DNA of 63,358 nucleotides from CAYWIT01 sp964458415 (GCA_964458415.1 CAYWIT010000016.1:1-63358); one strand, 5' to 3'; shown: positions 24,575 through 35,140, counted from the stretch's first letter. Program-made: numbers and translations. The notes: generated from the sequence alone by a model not told the origin.

Positions 24575-24854
24575 ATGACAAAAACAATTCTTATTCTGGA
24601 CAACGACTTTATCAGTGATCTTTTTGGGCGCGGTTCGTTCAATGCCGAACTTGGCAGGTCAATTCTGGATGCGCTGAATGCCAAATACGACCTGAGGATC
24701 ACAAGCACTGTTCTTATTGAAGTTAAGGATGTTCCGCTGGAGAGTGTATATGAGGCAAGGGGAAAATGGTTCATCGATAACAATATCACTCCATATGAGA
24801 CGCCGGGGTTCATTGGAAGCAATAAGGGAGAATTGTCAATCCAGCATGTCCTCG
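24575..24854 (+). pseudogene. PIN-like nuclease gene interrupted by an IS remnant
   Basis: About 93 residues beginning MTKTILILDNDFISDLFGRG: the early Asp in a hydrophobic strand and the following helical part (ILDALNAKYDLRITSTVLIEVKD) fit a PIN-type ribonuclease domain, the toxin half of VapBC systems. The family normally needs further acidic residues in its C-terminal half, which is missing: near 24855 the frame runs into transposase sequence. Ribosome site AAGGAG. Likely non-functional. Confidence 0.55.
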
Positions 24855-25048
24855 ACTCCGCCAACCGGGCTCAATACGAGTACGATGCGGTGCTCTACAA
24901 ACAGCGCCACAAAATCGAAAACATGTTCGGATGGATCAAGGACTAGCGCAGAATTGCCATGCGCTACGACAGGTGCGCCCACACCTTCTTCTCCGCCGTC
25001 TGCATCGCAGCAATCGTTATCTTCTGGCTTATAATCAATGAGTCCTGA
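24855..25048 (+). mobile_element. IS5-family transposase remnant (3' end)
   Basis: The encoded sequence (SANRAQYEYD, YKQRHKIENMFGWIKD, then RRIAMRYDRCAHTFFSA) is the conserved C-terminal end of an IS5-family DDE transposase; the E in RHKIENMF is the last catalytic acid. A TAG at 24944 replaces the Trp codon expected in KDWRRIA, so even this fragment is broken. The 5' part is absent, and the fragment is fused in frame to the PIN-like gene. Confidence 0.75.
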
Positions 25049-25092
25049 GCCTGGTCCGGGAGACGCGCCGAAGTGCCTGTAGTGTGTTTCAT

Positions 25093-27276
25093 TTAATGCT
25101 GGAGGATACGCAGGTTTGACTTGGCAAGGTTTGCGTTATAAACCGTCACAAAGTCCCAGAATTTCTCGGCGGGCAGGGGCTTGGTATACTTGAAGCCTTG
25201 TACTTCATCGCAGAGCTCTCTTTTCAGGAAGCCTTCGTGTTCCGAGGTTTCCACGCCCTCTGCAATAACCTTGAGTCCCAGACTATGCCCCAGCGAGATG
25301 ATTGCCTTGGTAATAGTCGCGGCACTTTCATTAATCAGGGCGTTGCGTGTAAAGGACTGGTCGATTTTCAGGCGGTCAATCGGGAATTGCCGCAGGTAAT
25401 TGAGGCTTGAATAGCCGGTTCCAAAATCGTCTACGGACAACTGGACGCCAAGATCATGCAACTGGCTCAGGATATCAATCGTGGTATCCATATCCTCCAT
25501 AAAGACGCTCTCTGTGACCTCAAGCTCGAGATATTTCGGGTCAAGCCCCGTTTCCCGGAGCGCGCTATCAACCATATCAACGATGTTGCTGCGGTGGAAC
25601 TGGACACTTGAAATGTTAACGGCCATGCAGAAAAAGACGCCATGCTTTTCTTGCCACGCTTTATTAACGCGGCAGGCTGTTTTTAAAACCCATTCTCCGA
25701 TAGGGACAATAAGGCCGGATTGTTCGGCAATAGGTATAAATTCAGACGGTGGCACAAGCGAGCCCCCGGAGGCGCTGTCATCAGGGCGCATCCAGCGCAG
25801 GAGGGCTTCTGTGCCGATCAGTTCTCCTGTTGCCAGATTGAACTGGGGATGATAGTGGAGGATTAATTCTCCATTCTCCATGGCTGTACGAAGATCGCGC
25901 AACATCTGGAATCTGCGTTGAACGGAAAGATCAAAGTCCTCAGAGTAATAACGAACAGTGTCGCGTCCTTCGATTTTTGCACGATTGAGAGCAATATCGG
26001 AATTTTTAATGATCTGGGCGGCATTGGTGCCGTCATCCGGACAATAGGTGACGCCAACGGAAACCCGGATCTCGAAAAGCTCGCGAAGAACGCTGATCGG
26101 CATAGCAAGGGCTTTCCTGATATCCTCGATAGTGACAGAGCCATCGCCATCCGAACGGTCCAGCGTCATCATGATCAGGAACTCGTCAACGCTGGAGCGG
26201 GAAACGACCGTTCCTTCCGGCACGACGTTTAGAAGGCGCTTGCCAACGGCTTCCAGCAACTTGTCGCCAATCTCATGGCCCATTGTATCATTAATGTCTT
26301 TAAAATGGTCGATATCGACTGAAAAAACGACAAGGCGTTTATCTTCCCGCATAACTTTTAGTTTGATGCCTTCTTCCAGTTTTTCAACAAAGAAGGTTCT
26401 ATTCGGAAGTCCGGTCAGTGTATCGTAGTAGGCAAGGCGATGAATTCTGTCCGCCGTTTGTTTTTCAAGCTGTTTCATATTTCTGGCGTTACGGCGGATC
26501 AGGTCATTGGCAACACGCAATGTTGCACCAACTTCATCCCGGCTTTTTCTATGCGGATCGTGGATAATGGGGTCTTTCGGGTTGATGGCCGCATTGAGAA
26601 GGTTTTTTCTCAGGATGAACAGTGGCTCCAGCAGCCATTGCCCCATCATCAGCATTAAAATAGCCGTTACCAGGCCTGACATGAGCCCAACGATAATAAC
26701 GGTCTGTTTAATATGATCCAGCACGGCCGGGGCAACGGCTGATGAATCAAGCACCGCCACTATATTGTAGGGGCTTTCCAGATCGGCAGATGTGAAGAGA
26801 ATTTCATAACGGGTCTGGTCTGCGCTCCTGTATGGGACGGGTGTTTGGGATATTGATTGTGTCCGAACGATGGAAGGCTCTCCATAAAGAGAGAGGGTCT
26901 TGTCGCTGCCAAGGCTGTAAATAGTGAGCCCCTTGACGGGGGTTGTTTTAAAAATGCGTTCTGCCTCTTCTCTGGAGAAGGGGGGCGCAGACAGGTCGAT
27001 TGATTTATCTTGGATATGCTGCAGTATGGCAGTCTTCGATTTTTCAACGAGCTGGGTCAGCTTTTCGGTTTCAAAATCTTCCGTAGAGCGATAGAGCCAG
27101 ACAGCCTGCACGAGCATAATAATCAGAAAAGCAGTGAGCGTAATGCGCCAACTGATACGGCTCTTCCAGATTTGTGGTGGAGAATTTTCAACATTTTGTC
27201 CGGAGTCTTCTTCTGAACCGGTAGGGGGGGTATCCCTGTGCTTTAATGTTTCAATATCGATCTGTTCCGTTAGCAA
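25093..27276 (-). CDS. Membrane GGDEF-EAL protein, probable c-di-GMP phosphodiesterase
   Basis: 727 residues. Two membrane segments (about 44-62 and 190-212) flank a periplasmic sensor region; then a HAMP-like linker, a GGDEF domain (about 285-445) and an EAL domain (about 460-710). The GGDEF active-site motif is degenerate (RSSVDEF near residue 361), so cyclase activity is unlikely. The EAL domain keeps TEALLRW, VTESVFMED, DDFGTGYSS and EGVETSEH, the metal and catalytic residues of c-di-GMP hydrolysis. It therefore probably lowers c-di-GMP in response to an outside signal. Divergent from the histidine kinase gene. Confidence 0.88.
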   Translation of the reverse strand: MLTEQIDIETLKHRDTPPTGSEEDSGQNVENSPPQIWKSRISWRITLTAFLIIMLVQAVWLYRSTEDFETEKLTQLVEKSKTAILQHIQDKSIDLSAPPFSREEAERIFKTTPVKGLTIYSLGSDKTLSLYGEPSIVRTQSISQTPVPYRSADQTRYEILFTSADLESPYNIVAVLDSSAVAPAVLDHIKQTVIIVGLMSGLVTAILMLMMGQWLLEPLFILRKNLLNAAINPKDPIIHDPHRKSRDEVGATLRVANDLIRRNARNMKQLEKQTADRIHRLAYYDTLTGLPNRTFFVEKLEEGIKLKVMREDKRLVVFSVDIDHFKDINDTMGHEIGDKLLEAVGKRLLNVVPEGTVVSRSSVDEFLIMMTLDRSDGDGSVTIEDIRKALAMPISVLRELFEIRVSVGVTYCPDDGTNAAQIIKNSDIALNRAKIEGRDTVRYYSEDFDLSVQRRFQMLRDLRTAMENGELILHYHPQFNLATGELIGTEALLRWMRPDDSASGGSLVPPSEFIPIAEQSGLIVPIGEWVLKTACRVNKAWQEKHGVFFCMAVNISSVQFHRSNIVDMVDSALRETGLDPKYLELEVTESVFMEDMDTTIDILSQLHDLGVQLSVDDFGTGYSSLNYLRQFPIDRLKIDQSFTRNALINESAATITKAIISLGHSLGLKVIAEGVETSEHEGFLKRELCDEVQGFKYTKPLPAEKFWDFVTVYNANLAKSNLRILQH

Positions 27277-27525
27277 TTTTCTCTCCGGATTGGAAGAAGC
27301 TGAACTGAAATTATAGCCCAGTATAAATTGTATGCAAAACTGTTTAAGAAAAAATAAATTGAGCGGATGAAATATATCAGGACAGTTGGAAATTCTATTT
27401 TTTGTAAGGCAAGTAAAGTAAAGATTTATTTACTCAAAACTGCTAGGTTTATGCAGGGCAGAGAAAATTTGCCCCATGTCATTATTATAATACTAATACT
27501 CTGAAAACCGGACGGATCCCCACAA

Positions 27526-29613
27526 ATGAACCAAAAAAAGAGCTTTTTCAAGGGGCTTGCAATCCTGAAGACCAGAACCAAGCTCATCGGAATTTTTATA
27601 CTGATGTTTGGGGGGCTCTTTTATGCCAATATGACAATTTTAGAGCAAAGCAAAATCAACAATATCTACACGGAACGACAAGCAAAAATTATGCTTCAAC
27701 AGAAAATGCTCTCGGATACCGTGAGTTGTTTTGGCGCCATCAAATATTGGTTTGCAATTCTGGATAATGGCTTGAAGAAAAATCCGGTTGAGCTGCCAGC
27801 CGCCGCTGAAAAAGGTGTGCGTTGCGACCTTGATGAATTTGGTAATCATTTGAAAAATCTGGAGGCCTTTTCTTTCGAGGCAGAGGATATCGGACAGAAC
27901 TACAAAAAAATGCGCGATCTGCCGAAAGAAGCCATGATGTCCTATATCGAAGGAGACGCTGCACGTGGTGAAAAGGCGATGGGGCAGGCCTATTCTCTTA
28001 TCGCCACGATTGATGAGGGCTTGAGCAGCGTTATCAAGGGGCTGAATAAAGAGTCCGATGATATTGTGGCGTTGGCCTATGCGCGGTCAGAAGAATTCAA
28101 AAAATTTCCGTTGATGTTCCTGATCATTGGCACAATGGGAATTGGGTTGGTAAGTTCGGTCATCTTTTTTAATATTTTCAGGCCCATTGAAAATATTACA
28201 TCAACAATGATTGATGCCAGCAAGGACCCCCATAATACGAAGAATTATGTTGTCTCCCATGAGGACAGGGAAGATGAAGTTGGCGAAGTTATTTCGGCGC
28301 TCAACAGTCTTTTGCTGCAGGTGCATGAAGGGTTTATGCGCACGAAAGAAGCGGAGCATGAAATTGCAAAAACGGCGCAACGACTGGATGCCGTTTTCAA
28401 TAGCGTTGCGGACGGCTTGGTGACGGTAAGTCCAGAAGGGGAAATAGAGTCAATCAATAAAAGCGCTTATGATATTTTTGGCTATGATCAGGAAACGATA
28501 ATCGGGAAGAAAATTACGGACTTTCTTCCGCCTGAGATGGGTATAAAATACATGCAGTGCCTGCACAATTATATGAGTGTTGGCAGTTGCGAGCTTGTCG
28601 GGCGCGGACCTAAAGAAATGTTCGGGCGCAGATTAAACGGCACGGAATTTCCGATTGAACTGGCTGTGACAAGCCTTCCGCTTGATGACGGCTCCTCTGT
28701 TTTTGTTAACGTTATTCGTGACATGACATCACGTAAGGAACTGGAGCGTCAACTCCTGCAAGCACAGAAAATGGAAGCATTGGGAAGCCTTTCAAGCGGT
28801 ATCGCCCATGAAATCAACACACCGGCACAGTACGTCGGCGACAATATCAAGTTCCTGAAGGATGCGTTTCAGGCTTATGATGGGTTCTATAAACTCGTCG
28901 GGAATTTCAAGTCGGAGCCGCCTTCGGATATAGGGCGTTTGAAGGAAGAGATTTCCAGCGCTGAATCGAAATATGACCTTGCCTTCTTTAGCGATGAAAC
29001 TCCGCTTGCCGTCGAGCAGTCATTGGAAGGGGTCTCGCGGATCAGTGAAATCGTTGGCGCCATTAAAGGCTTTAGCTATCCGGCGACCGATGAAGAGATC
29101 TATGTGGATCTGAACGAGGCCCTGAAAAACACGATTATCGTTTCCCGCAATCAATGGAAAACCTTTGCAGATATGCAGACGAGTTTTGACGAGAACCTTC
29201 CGCCGGTGCCCTGTATCCCTGGAAAGCTGACGCAGGTTATCCTGAATCTTATTATCAATGCGGCACATGCGATCGAGGACAAGAGCAAGGGGAATGGTGA
29301 TCCGCAGAATAACTTTATCAGAATATCAACGGCTCTTGCTGACAAAAAAGTGATTATTAAAGTCGGTGATAGCGGCTGCGGCATACCAAAAGAGAACATG
29401 ACCAAGATTTTTGACCCATTCTTCACGACAAAAGAAGTTGGGAAGGGAACCGGGCAAGGCCTCTCGATTTCGTATGATATTGTCGTTAAAAAGCATGGGG
29501 GCACTTTGCGTGTCGATTCTGAAGTTGGCAAGGGGACGACATTCATTATTGAGTTGCCCATGGAAAAAGAGGGTGTTAAGGGAACTGCAAAAAGCGGGAA
29601 AATAAAAGCCTGA
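27526..29613 (+). CDS. PAS-domain sensor histidine kinase
   Basis: 695 residues: a membrane segment near 17-35, a periplasmic helical sensor region, a second membrane segment near 197-215, a HAMP-like stretch, a PAS domain (about 290-405), then HisKA with SGIAHEINTP (phospho-acceptor His428) and HATPase (NLIINAAHA, DSGCGIPKENM, GTGQGLSIS). It phosphorylates itself and presumably the response regulator whose gene starts 8 bp downstream. The ribosome site is weak. The signal is unknown. Confidence 0.9.
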   Translation: MNQKKSFFKGLAILKTRTKLIGIFILMFGGLFYANMTILEQSKINNIYTERQAKIMLQQKMLSDTVSCFGAIKYWFAILDNGLKKNPVELPAAAEKGVRCDLDEFGNHLKNLEAFSFEAEDIGQNYKKMRDLPKEAMMSYIEGDAARGEKAMGQAYSLIATIDEGLSSVIKGLNKESDDIVALAYARSEEFKKFPLMFLIIGTMGIGLVSSVIFFNIFRPIENITSTMIDASKDPHNTKNYVVSHEDREDEVGEVISALNSLLLQVHEGFMRTKEAEHEIAKTAQRLDAVFNSVADGLVTVSPEGEIESINKSAYDIFGYDQETIIGKKITDFLPPEMGIKYMQCLHNYMSVGSCELVGRGPKEMFGRRLNGTEFPIELAVTSLPLDDGSSVFVNVIRDMTSRKELERQLLQAQKMEALGSLSSGIAHEINTPAQYVGDNIKFLKDAFQAYDGFYKLVGNFKSEPPSDIGRLKEEISSAESKYDLAFFSDETPLAVEQSLEGVSRISEIVGAIKGFSYPATDEEIYVDLNEALKNTIIVSRNQWKTFADMQTSFDENLPPVPCIPGKLTQVILNLIINAAHAIEDKSKGNGDPQNNFIRISTALADKKVIIKVGDSGCGIPKENMTKIFDPFFTTKEVGKGTGQGLSISYDIVVKKHGGTLRVDSEVGKGTTFIIELPMEKEGVKGTAKSGKIKA

Positions 29614-29621
29614 GGAGCTCT

Positions 29622-30782
29622 ATGAAAGATTCCATTCTTTTTGTCGATGATAATGAAAATATCCTGCAGGGCTTGCGGCGCAATCTGCGCCCCATGCATC
29701 AGGAGTGGGATTGCAGCTTTGCCACCAGCGGTGAAGATGCCCTCAAATTAATGCAGGATCGTCATATTGATGTCGTCGTATCGGATATGCGTATGCCGGG
29801 AATGGACGGGGCTACTTTTCTTAGCCATGTTAAAGCTGCGCATGGTCATACAGCCAGATTTGTGTTATCCGGCCAATGTGAGGAAGAAGTAATTTTGCAA
29901 CTTCTGAGCGTCAGTCATCAATATATGGCCAAGCCATTCGAGCATGAAAAAATAATTTCAACGATACGGGGAATCCTGAGCCTGAAAGCAATGCTGCAGG
30001 ACGATGCGCTTAAAACATTTGTAACAAATCTATCGGCTTTGCCGTCGTTGCCAAGCTTGCATGAAGCCGTTCTTGCCGAACTCAACGCGGCCACCCCGTC
30101 AACGAAGGTGCTTGAGGACATTTTTCTGCGCGATATCAGTATTCTTGCCAAGCTGCTGCAAATTATGAATTCCTCTTATTTCGGCCCCAGTCAGGATATC
30201 AATACGATTGCTTACGTCTGGGAGCTTTTAAGTCTTGAGAAAATCAGGACGTTGATCACGCAGGATTGCATTGTGTCTCCATTGAATAAAGCCTTGGAGA
30301 AAGATTCATTTATTCCCAGGCTTTGGCAAAGAAGCCTTGTGGCTGCCGGAATAGCAAGGGCTCTTGCAAAGGCTGAAAATGCGCCTCCGAAAATGGTAGA
30401 CAAGGCCTTCGTTGCGGGATTATTGCATGCTATAGGAACCGTTGTTTTGTATGAATATCAACGCCAGGAAAAGGAAGGTATTGATTATGAGGGGATCCAG
30501 GCGTCAGGCGTACCGGACAACTATGCTCTGGTCGGAGGATGGCTGCTGACCTTGTGGGGGCTGCCACATGATATTTGTTTTGCAGTTCTAAATCATGCCA
30601 CGCCCGACAAATTAGTCGGCACTGAAGGGGATAAAGATCTTCTTTCTATTGTCCACGTCGCTACTGCATGGGCGTTGGCCAGAGAGGCTCCTGAGTTGTC
30701 TCATTTAAATGAGGATTTTCTGCGGCAAACAGGCGCGTATGAAAAGCTTGAAAGCTGGAAGATTTCTTCAGCGTTAATTTAG
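29622..30782 (+). CDS. Response regulator with HDOD output domain
   Basis: 386 residues. The receiver domain (1-120) has the acidic pair (VDDN), phospho-acceptor Asp55 in VVSDMRMPGMDG, and KPF at the end. The output is an HDOD domain (about 135-340; LPSLPSLHEAV, LLQIMNSSYFG, FVAGLLHAIG), a helical relative of HD phosphohydrolases often found in signalling but usually without nuclease residues. Preceded by GAGGAGC and directly behind its probable kinase: a two-gene operon. Its stop lies only 4 bp from the converging fumC stop. Confidence 0.9.
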   Translation: MKDSILFVDDNENILQGLRRNLRPMHQEWDCSFATSGEDALKLMQDRHIDVVVSDMRMPGMDGATFLSHVKAAHGHTARFVLSGQCEEEVILQLLSVSHQYMAKPFEHEKIISTIRGILSLKAMLQDDALKTFVTNLSALPSLPSLHEAVLAELNAATPSTKVLEDIFLRDISILAKLLQIMNSSYFGPSQDINTIAYVWELLSLEKIRTLITQDCIVSPLNKALEKDSFIPRLWQRSLVAAGIARALAKAENAPPKMVDKAFVAGLLHAIGTVVLYEYQRQEKEGIDYEGIQASGVPDNYALVGGWLLTLWGLPHDICFAVLNHATPDKLVGTEGDKDLLSIVHVATAWALAREAPELSHLNEDFLRQTGAYEKLESWKISSALI

Positions 30783-30786
30783 CCAC

Positions 30787-32214
30787 TTAATCGCGTGGAC
30801 CGATCATGCTTTCCGGACGTACGGCCTTGTCAAAGGCCTCTGCCGTCAGGAGGTCGAGCTCGATCGCAACTTCCTTAAGGGTTTTTCCCTCTTTATGCGC
30901 TTTCTTGGCGATTTTGGCGGCGTTGTCATAGCCAATGACGGGATTCAGCGCCGTGACAAGCATCAGGCTGTCATTTAACAGCTTATTGATGCGGTCGGTA
31001 TTGGCTTCAATACCGACAACACAATTATCGGTAAAGCTGTTGCAGGCATCGGCAAGAAGACGGATAGACTGCAGCAGATTATAAATCATCACAGGCTTGA
31101 AAACGTTGAGTTCAAAATGCCCGTTTGCCCCCGCAATGCTGACAGTGGTGTGATTGCCCATGATTTGCGCGCAGACCATGGTCATGGCCTCCGACTGTGT
31201 CGGGTTGACTTTGCCAGGCATGATGGAGGATCCGGGCTCGTTTTCGGGCAGGCTGATTTCGCCAATGCCGCAGCGTGGACCGGATCCGAGCAAGCGGATA
31301 TCATTAGCGATTTTCATGAGGGAGCAGGCCAGAGTGTTCAACGCACCTGAAGCCTCGACAATTGCGTCATGCGCGGCCATTGCTTCAAATTTGTTTTCGG
31401 CAGTAATAAAAGACAAACCGGTAATTTCCGATACTTTTTTGGCAAATAATTCGGCAAAGCCTTTTTTGCAATTCAGGCCTGTGCCAACGGCAGTCCCGCC
31501 CTGTGCGAGCTGGGACAGGCGGGGCAGACAGGTTTGCACGCGATCTATGCCGTATTTGACCTGCATGGCATAGCCGGAAAATTCCTGTCCAAGCGTAACG
31601 GGAGTGGCGTCTTGCAAGTGGGTGCGCCCGATTTTAATGATATCTTTAAATGCAGCGGATTTCTTGGTCAATGAATCTTGCAGGTGCTTCAGGGCAGGAA
31701 TGAGCTCTTTTTGAATCTGTTCAACGCCAGCGATGTGCATGACTGTAGGAAAGGTATCATTGGAAGACTGGCCATAGTTGACATGATCATTAGGGTGGAC
31801 GGGTTTCTTTGACCCAATCTCGCCCCCCAGAATTTCAATGGCGCGGTTAGAGACAACCTCATTGATATTCATATTGGTCTGCGTGCCGGAGCCGGTCTGC
31901 CAGACGACAAGGGGAAAGTGGTCGTTGAGTACGCCGCTCATGACTTCTTCGGCGGCCTGCACGATGGCTTGCCCGATTTTCTGATCCAGCGCTCCAAGCG
32001 CCATATTTGCCAGAGCCGCCGCTTTTTTCTGTATGCCCAGGGCCCGGACGAGGGGAAGCGGCATGCGCTCCGTTCCGATCCGGAAGTTCTGGAATGACCG
32101 TTGCGTCTGTGCGCCCCAGTATTTGTCGGCGGGTACTGCAATCTCTCCCATAGAATCGGTTTCGATACGGGTTTGCGTGATATCGGCAGCCGCCTTGGCA
32201 TGGGTCTGAGACAT
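30787..32214 (-). CDS. fumC: Fumarate hydratase, class II
   Basis: 475 residues, the normal length. It converts fumarate to malate in the TCA cycle and is an iron-independent cytosolic homotetramer. The family signature GSSIMPGKVNPTQ is present, along with GSGTQTNMNINEVVSNR and the substrate-site segment SSNDTFPT. Standalone gene, convergent with the HDOD regulator; the 260-bp gap before valS should hold both divergent promoters. Confidence 0.96.
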   Translation of the reverse strand: MSQTHAKAAADITQTRIETDSMGEIAVPADKYWGAQTQRSFQNFRIGTERMPLPLVRALGIQKKAAALANMALGALDQKIGQAIVQAAEEVMSGVLNDHFPLVVWQTGSGTQTNMNINEVVSNRAIEILGGEIGSKKPVHPNDHVNYGQSSNDTFPTVMHIAGVEQIQKELIPALKHLQDSLTKKSAAFKDIIKIGRTHLQDATPVTLGQEFSGYAMQVKYGIDRVQTCLPRLSQLAQGGTAVGTGLNCKKGFAELFAKKVSEITGLSFITAENKFEAMAAHDAIVEASGALNTLACSLMKIANDIRLLGSGPRCGIGEISLPENEPGSSIMPGKVNPTQSEAMTMVCAQIMGNHTTVSIAGANGHFELNVFKPVMIYNLLQSIRLLADACNSFTDNCVVGIEANTDRINKLLNDSLMLVTALNPVIGYDNAAKIAKKAHKEGKTLKEVAIELDLLTAEAFDKAVRPESMIGPRD

Positions 32215-32473
32215 AGTCGCTCCTTTCGTTTTCTGGCTCTTATTTTCTTCAAAAAACTTTATGAAAGCAACATATCTGTGCTTTTAAAAAAGTCGGAATA
32301 GAAAGCGCCCTTTTGGTGAGGAAAGTGTAATTTATTGCTTTCTCTGCGCAAGCGATGGCTACATTACATAAAATGCGGCAAATGCCAAGAAATAAGGGAT
32401 ATAAAGCTTTTCATAGGCAGGATATTTCGTCATTATGATAGGCCAAAATGCAGGCTATATCAGGAGAGAACCC

Positions 32474-35140
32474 ATGCTCGAAAAAACCTTTGAAAGCAAG
32501 GTCGTCGAACAAAAACAGTACCCCATGTGGGAAAAATCGGGTGCATTTGCCGCCGATGTGCACAGCAACAAGTCCCCGTACTGTATCCCCATGCCACCGC
32601 CAAATGTGACGGGCAGTTTGCATATGGGGCATGCCCTGACAATGACTTTACAGGATATTTTGACCCGGTTTGAACGTATGCAGGGGCGCGACGTGCTCTG
32701 GCAGCCGGGAACGGATCATGCCGGGATCGCGACGCAGATGGTTGTCGAGCGTTTGTTGACCAAAGAAGGAAAATCGCGTCAGGCAATGGGCCGCGAGGCT
32801 TTCCTGAAGCGGGTTTGGGAATGGAAAGAAGAATCCGGCTCAACGATTACTACGCAGTTACGCCGTCTGGGTGCAACACCGGACTGGAGTCGCGAGCGTT
32901 TTACGATGGATGAGGGGCTGAATGAAGCGGTGCGGAAAGTTTTCGTGCAGCTTTACCGCGAGAAGTTGATATACAAGGACAAGCGTCTTGTTAACTGGGA
33001 TCCCAAGATGCATACCGCCGTTTCCGATCTTGAAGTTGAGCAGGTCGAAATCAAGGGAAATATGTGGCACTTTAAATATCCGGTCGAGGGAACAACAGAA
33101 CGGTTTATTATTATCGCCACGACACGTCCGGAAACCATGCTGGGAGACGTCGCCGTGGCGGTACACCCGGATGATGCGCGTTATAAGGATTTGATCGGTA
33201 AATATGCTATTCTTCCGCTGGTCGGGCGGCCCATTCCGATTATTGCCGATGAATATGCGGACCCTGAAAAGGGAACAGGGGCCGTTAAAATTACGCCAGC
33301 GCATGACTTTAATGACTTTGATGTCGGCAAGCGTCATAACTTGCCGATGATTTCCATTTTCGACAAAGACGCGAAGCTGAATGAAAATGCGCCGGAAGAG
33401 TATCGGGGGCTTGATCGCTTCGAGGCCCGCAAGCGTATTGTCGCGGAAATGGAAGCGCAGGAGCTGCTGGAAAAGATTGAGCCTCATGTTCATGCTGTTC
33501 CGCATGACGAAAAATCGAAATCCGTTATTCTGGAGCCGTTCCTGACTGATCAGTGGTATTGCGATGCCAAAACACTGGCCCAGCCGGCGATCAAAGCAGT
33601 GGAAGATGGCCGCACACAATTTATCCCCGCCAATTGGACCAAGACTTATTATGAATGGATGCGCAACATCCAGCCATGGTGTATCAGCCGTCAGTTGTGG
33701 TGGGGGCATCAGATCCCGGCATGGTATGGACCGGACAATTCTGTTTTCGTTGCTGAAACAGAAGAGGCGGCCTATGCAGAAGCCCGTGCCAGATTTGGGG
33801 CCGATGTCAGACTGGAACGTGATCCGGATGTGCTGGATACGTGGTTTTCCTCCGCGCTCTGGCCTTTCTCAACACTTGGCTGGCCCAATAAAACGCCGGA
33901 GCTGGAACGGTATTATCCCGCCGAAACATTGATTACGGGTTTTGATATTATCTTTTTCTGGGTTGCACGGATGATGATGATGGGGATGCATTTCATGGGA
34001 GATGTGCCTTTCCGCAAGGTATATATTCATGCGCTCGTGCGTGATGAAAAAGGTCAGAAAATGTCAAAAACCAAGGGCAACGTGGTGGATCCGCTGGACG
34101 TCATTGACGAGTTTGGCGCCGATGCTCTCCGTTTCACCATGGCGGCGTTGGCAGCGCAGGGACGTGATGTTCGCTGGTCCAACACACGGGCGGAGGGATA
34201 CCGCAACTTCGCGACAAAGCTCTGGAATGCGGCGCGGTTCTGCGAAATGAACGGTTGCGTACTCAAGCTGGACTTCCAGCCGGACGCGCTGCAGCAGGTC
34301 ATCAATCGCTGGATCGTGAGCGAGCTGGCTTTGCTTTCGCGTAAAGTGGCGGATTCAATCAAGGCCTATCGGTTTAACGATGCGGCCACGCATCTCTACC
34401 AGTTTACATGGGGAACGTTCTGCGACTGGTATATTGAGTTCACCAAGCCATTGTTGAACGGCACGGATGAATCAATCAAACAGGAAACCCGCGAAACGAC
34501 GGGCTGGGTGCTGGACCAATTGCTGCTTTTGCTCAACCCGATGATGCCGTATTTGACCGAGGAGCTGCATGCCCATCTTCTGGGCAAAGCGGAAACGGAT
34601 AAAAACGACTGGTTGCAATCAAAGGCGTGGCCGGAATTCGCGGATAGCATGGTTGATGGTGCTGCTTGTGATGAAATGAATTGGGTTGTCCGGCTGATCT
34701 CGACTATTCGCAGCGTACGTGCCGACATGAACGTACCGGCGGCGGCGATGATCCGTATGATAATGAAGGGCTCTAATGAAAGCAGCAGGCAGCGCTTGCA
34801 GGCCTATAACGACATTATCCGGCGTCTGGCGCGTCTGGAGACAACAGAGGTGTCGGAAGCGGTGCCCCCGAAAGGGTCCGTGCAGATGGTTGTTGATGAA
34901 GCAACGGTTATCCTGCCAATCGCCGATGTCGTCGATATTGATCAGGAGCGCACGCGCCTGAAAAAGGAAATCGAGAAAGTCTCGGCGAATATTGACCGCA
35001 TTAACAAAAATCTTTCCAATCAGGGCTTTCTGGCCAAGGCCCCGGAAGAGGTGGTGGTAGAACAGCGTGAGGCTATGGCTGAGGCTGAAAACGTCAGGGC
35101 CAAACTGACGCAGGCTCTGAAACAGCTTGAGGCTGCATAA
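32474..35140 (+). CDS. valS: Valyl-tRNA synthetase
   Basis: 888 residues, normal length. It charges tRNA-Val. Class I signatures: the HIGH-type sequence PPPNVTGSLHMGHAL (about 42-56) and KMSKTKGNVVDP (KMSKS-type). The editing domain, anticodon-binding domain and C-terminal coiled coil (VDIDQERTRLKKEIEKV...) that contacts the tRNA are all visible. I chose the ATG after AGGAGA. The stop overlaps the next start (TAATG), so the downstream gene is translationally coupled. Confidence 0.97.
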   Translation: MLEKTFESKVVEQKQYPMWEKSGAFAADVHSNKSPYCIPMPPPNVTGSLHMGHALTMTLQDILTRFERMQGRDVLWQPGTDHAGIATQMVVERLLTKEGKSRQAMGREAFLKRVWEWKEESGSTITTQLRRLGATPDWSRERFTMDEGLNEAVRKVFVQLYREKLIYKDKRLVNWDPKMHTAVSDLEVEQVEIKGNMWHFKYPVEGTTERFIIIATTRPETMLGDVAVAVHPDDARYKDLIGKYAILPLVGRPIPIIADEYADPEKGTGAVKITPAHDFNDFDVGKRHNLPMISIFDKDAKLNENAPEEYRGLDRFEARKRIVAEMEAQELLEKIEPHVHAVPHDEKSKSVILEPFLTDQWYCDAKTLAQPAIKAVEDGRTQFIPANWTKTYYEWMRNIQPWCISRQLWWGHQIPAWYGPDNSVFVAETEEAAYAEARARFGADVRLERDPDVLDTWFSSALWPFSTLGWPNKTPELERYYPAETLITGFDIIFFWVARMMMMGMHFMGDVPFRKVYIHALVRDEKGQKMSKTKGNVVDPLDVIDEFGADALRFTMAALAAQGRDVRWSNTRAEGYRNFATKLWNAARFCEMNGCVLKLDFQPDALQQVINRWIVSELALLSRKVADSIKAYRFNDAATHLYQFTWGTFCDWYIEFTKPLLNGTDESIKQETRETTGWVLDQLLLLLNPMMPYLTEELHAHLLGKAETDKNDWLQSKAWPEFADSMVDGAACDEMNWVVRLISTIRSVRADMNVPAAAMIRMIMKGSNESSRQRLQAYNDIIRRLARLETTEVSEAVPPKGSVQMVVDEATVILPIADVVDIDQERTRLKKEIEKVSANIDRINKNLSNQGFLAKAPEEVVVEQREAMAEAENVRAKLTQALKQLEAA

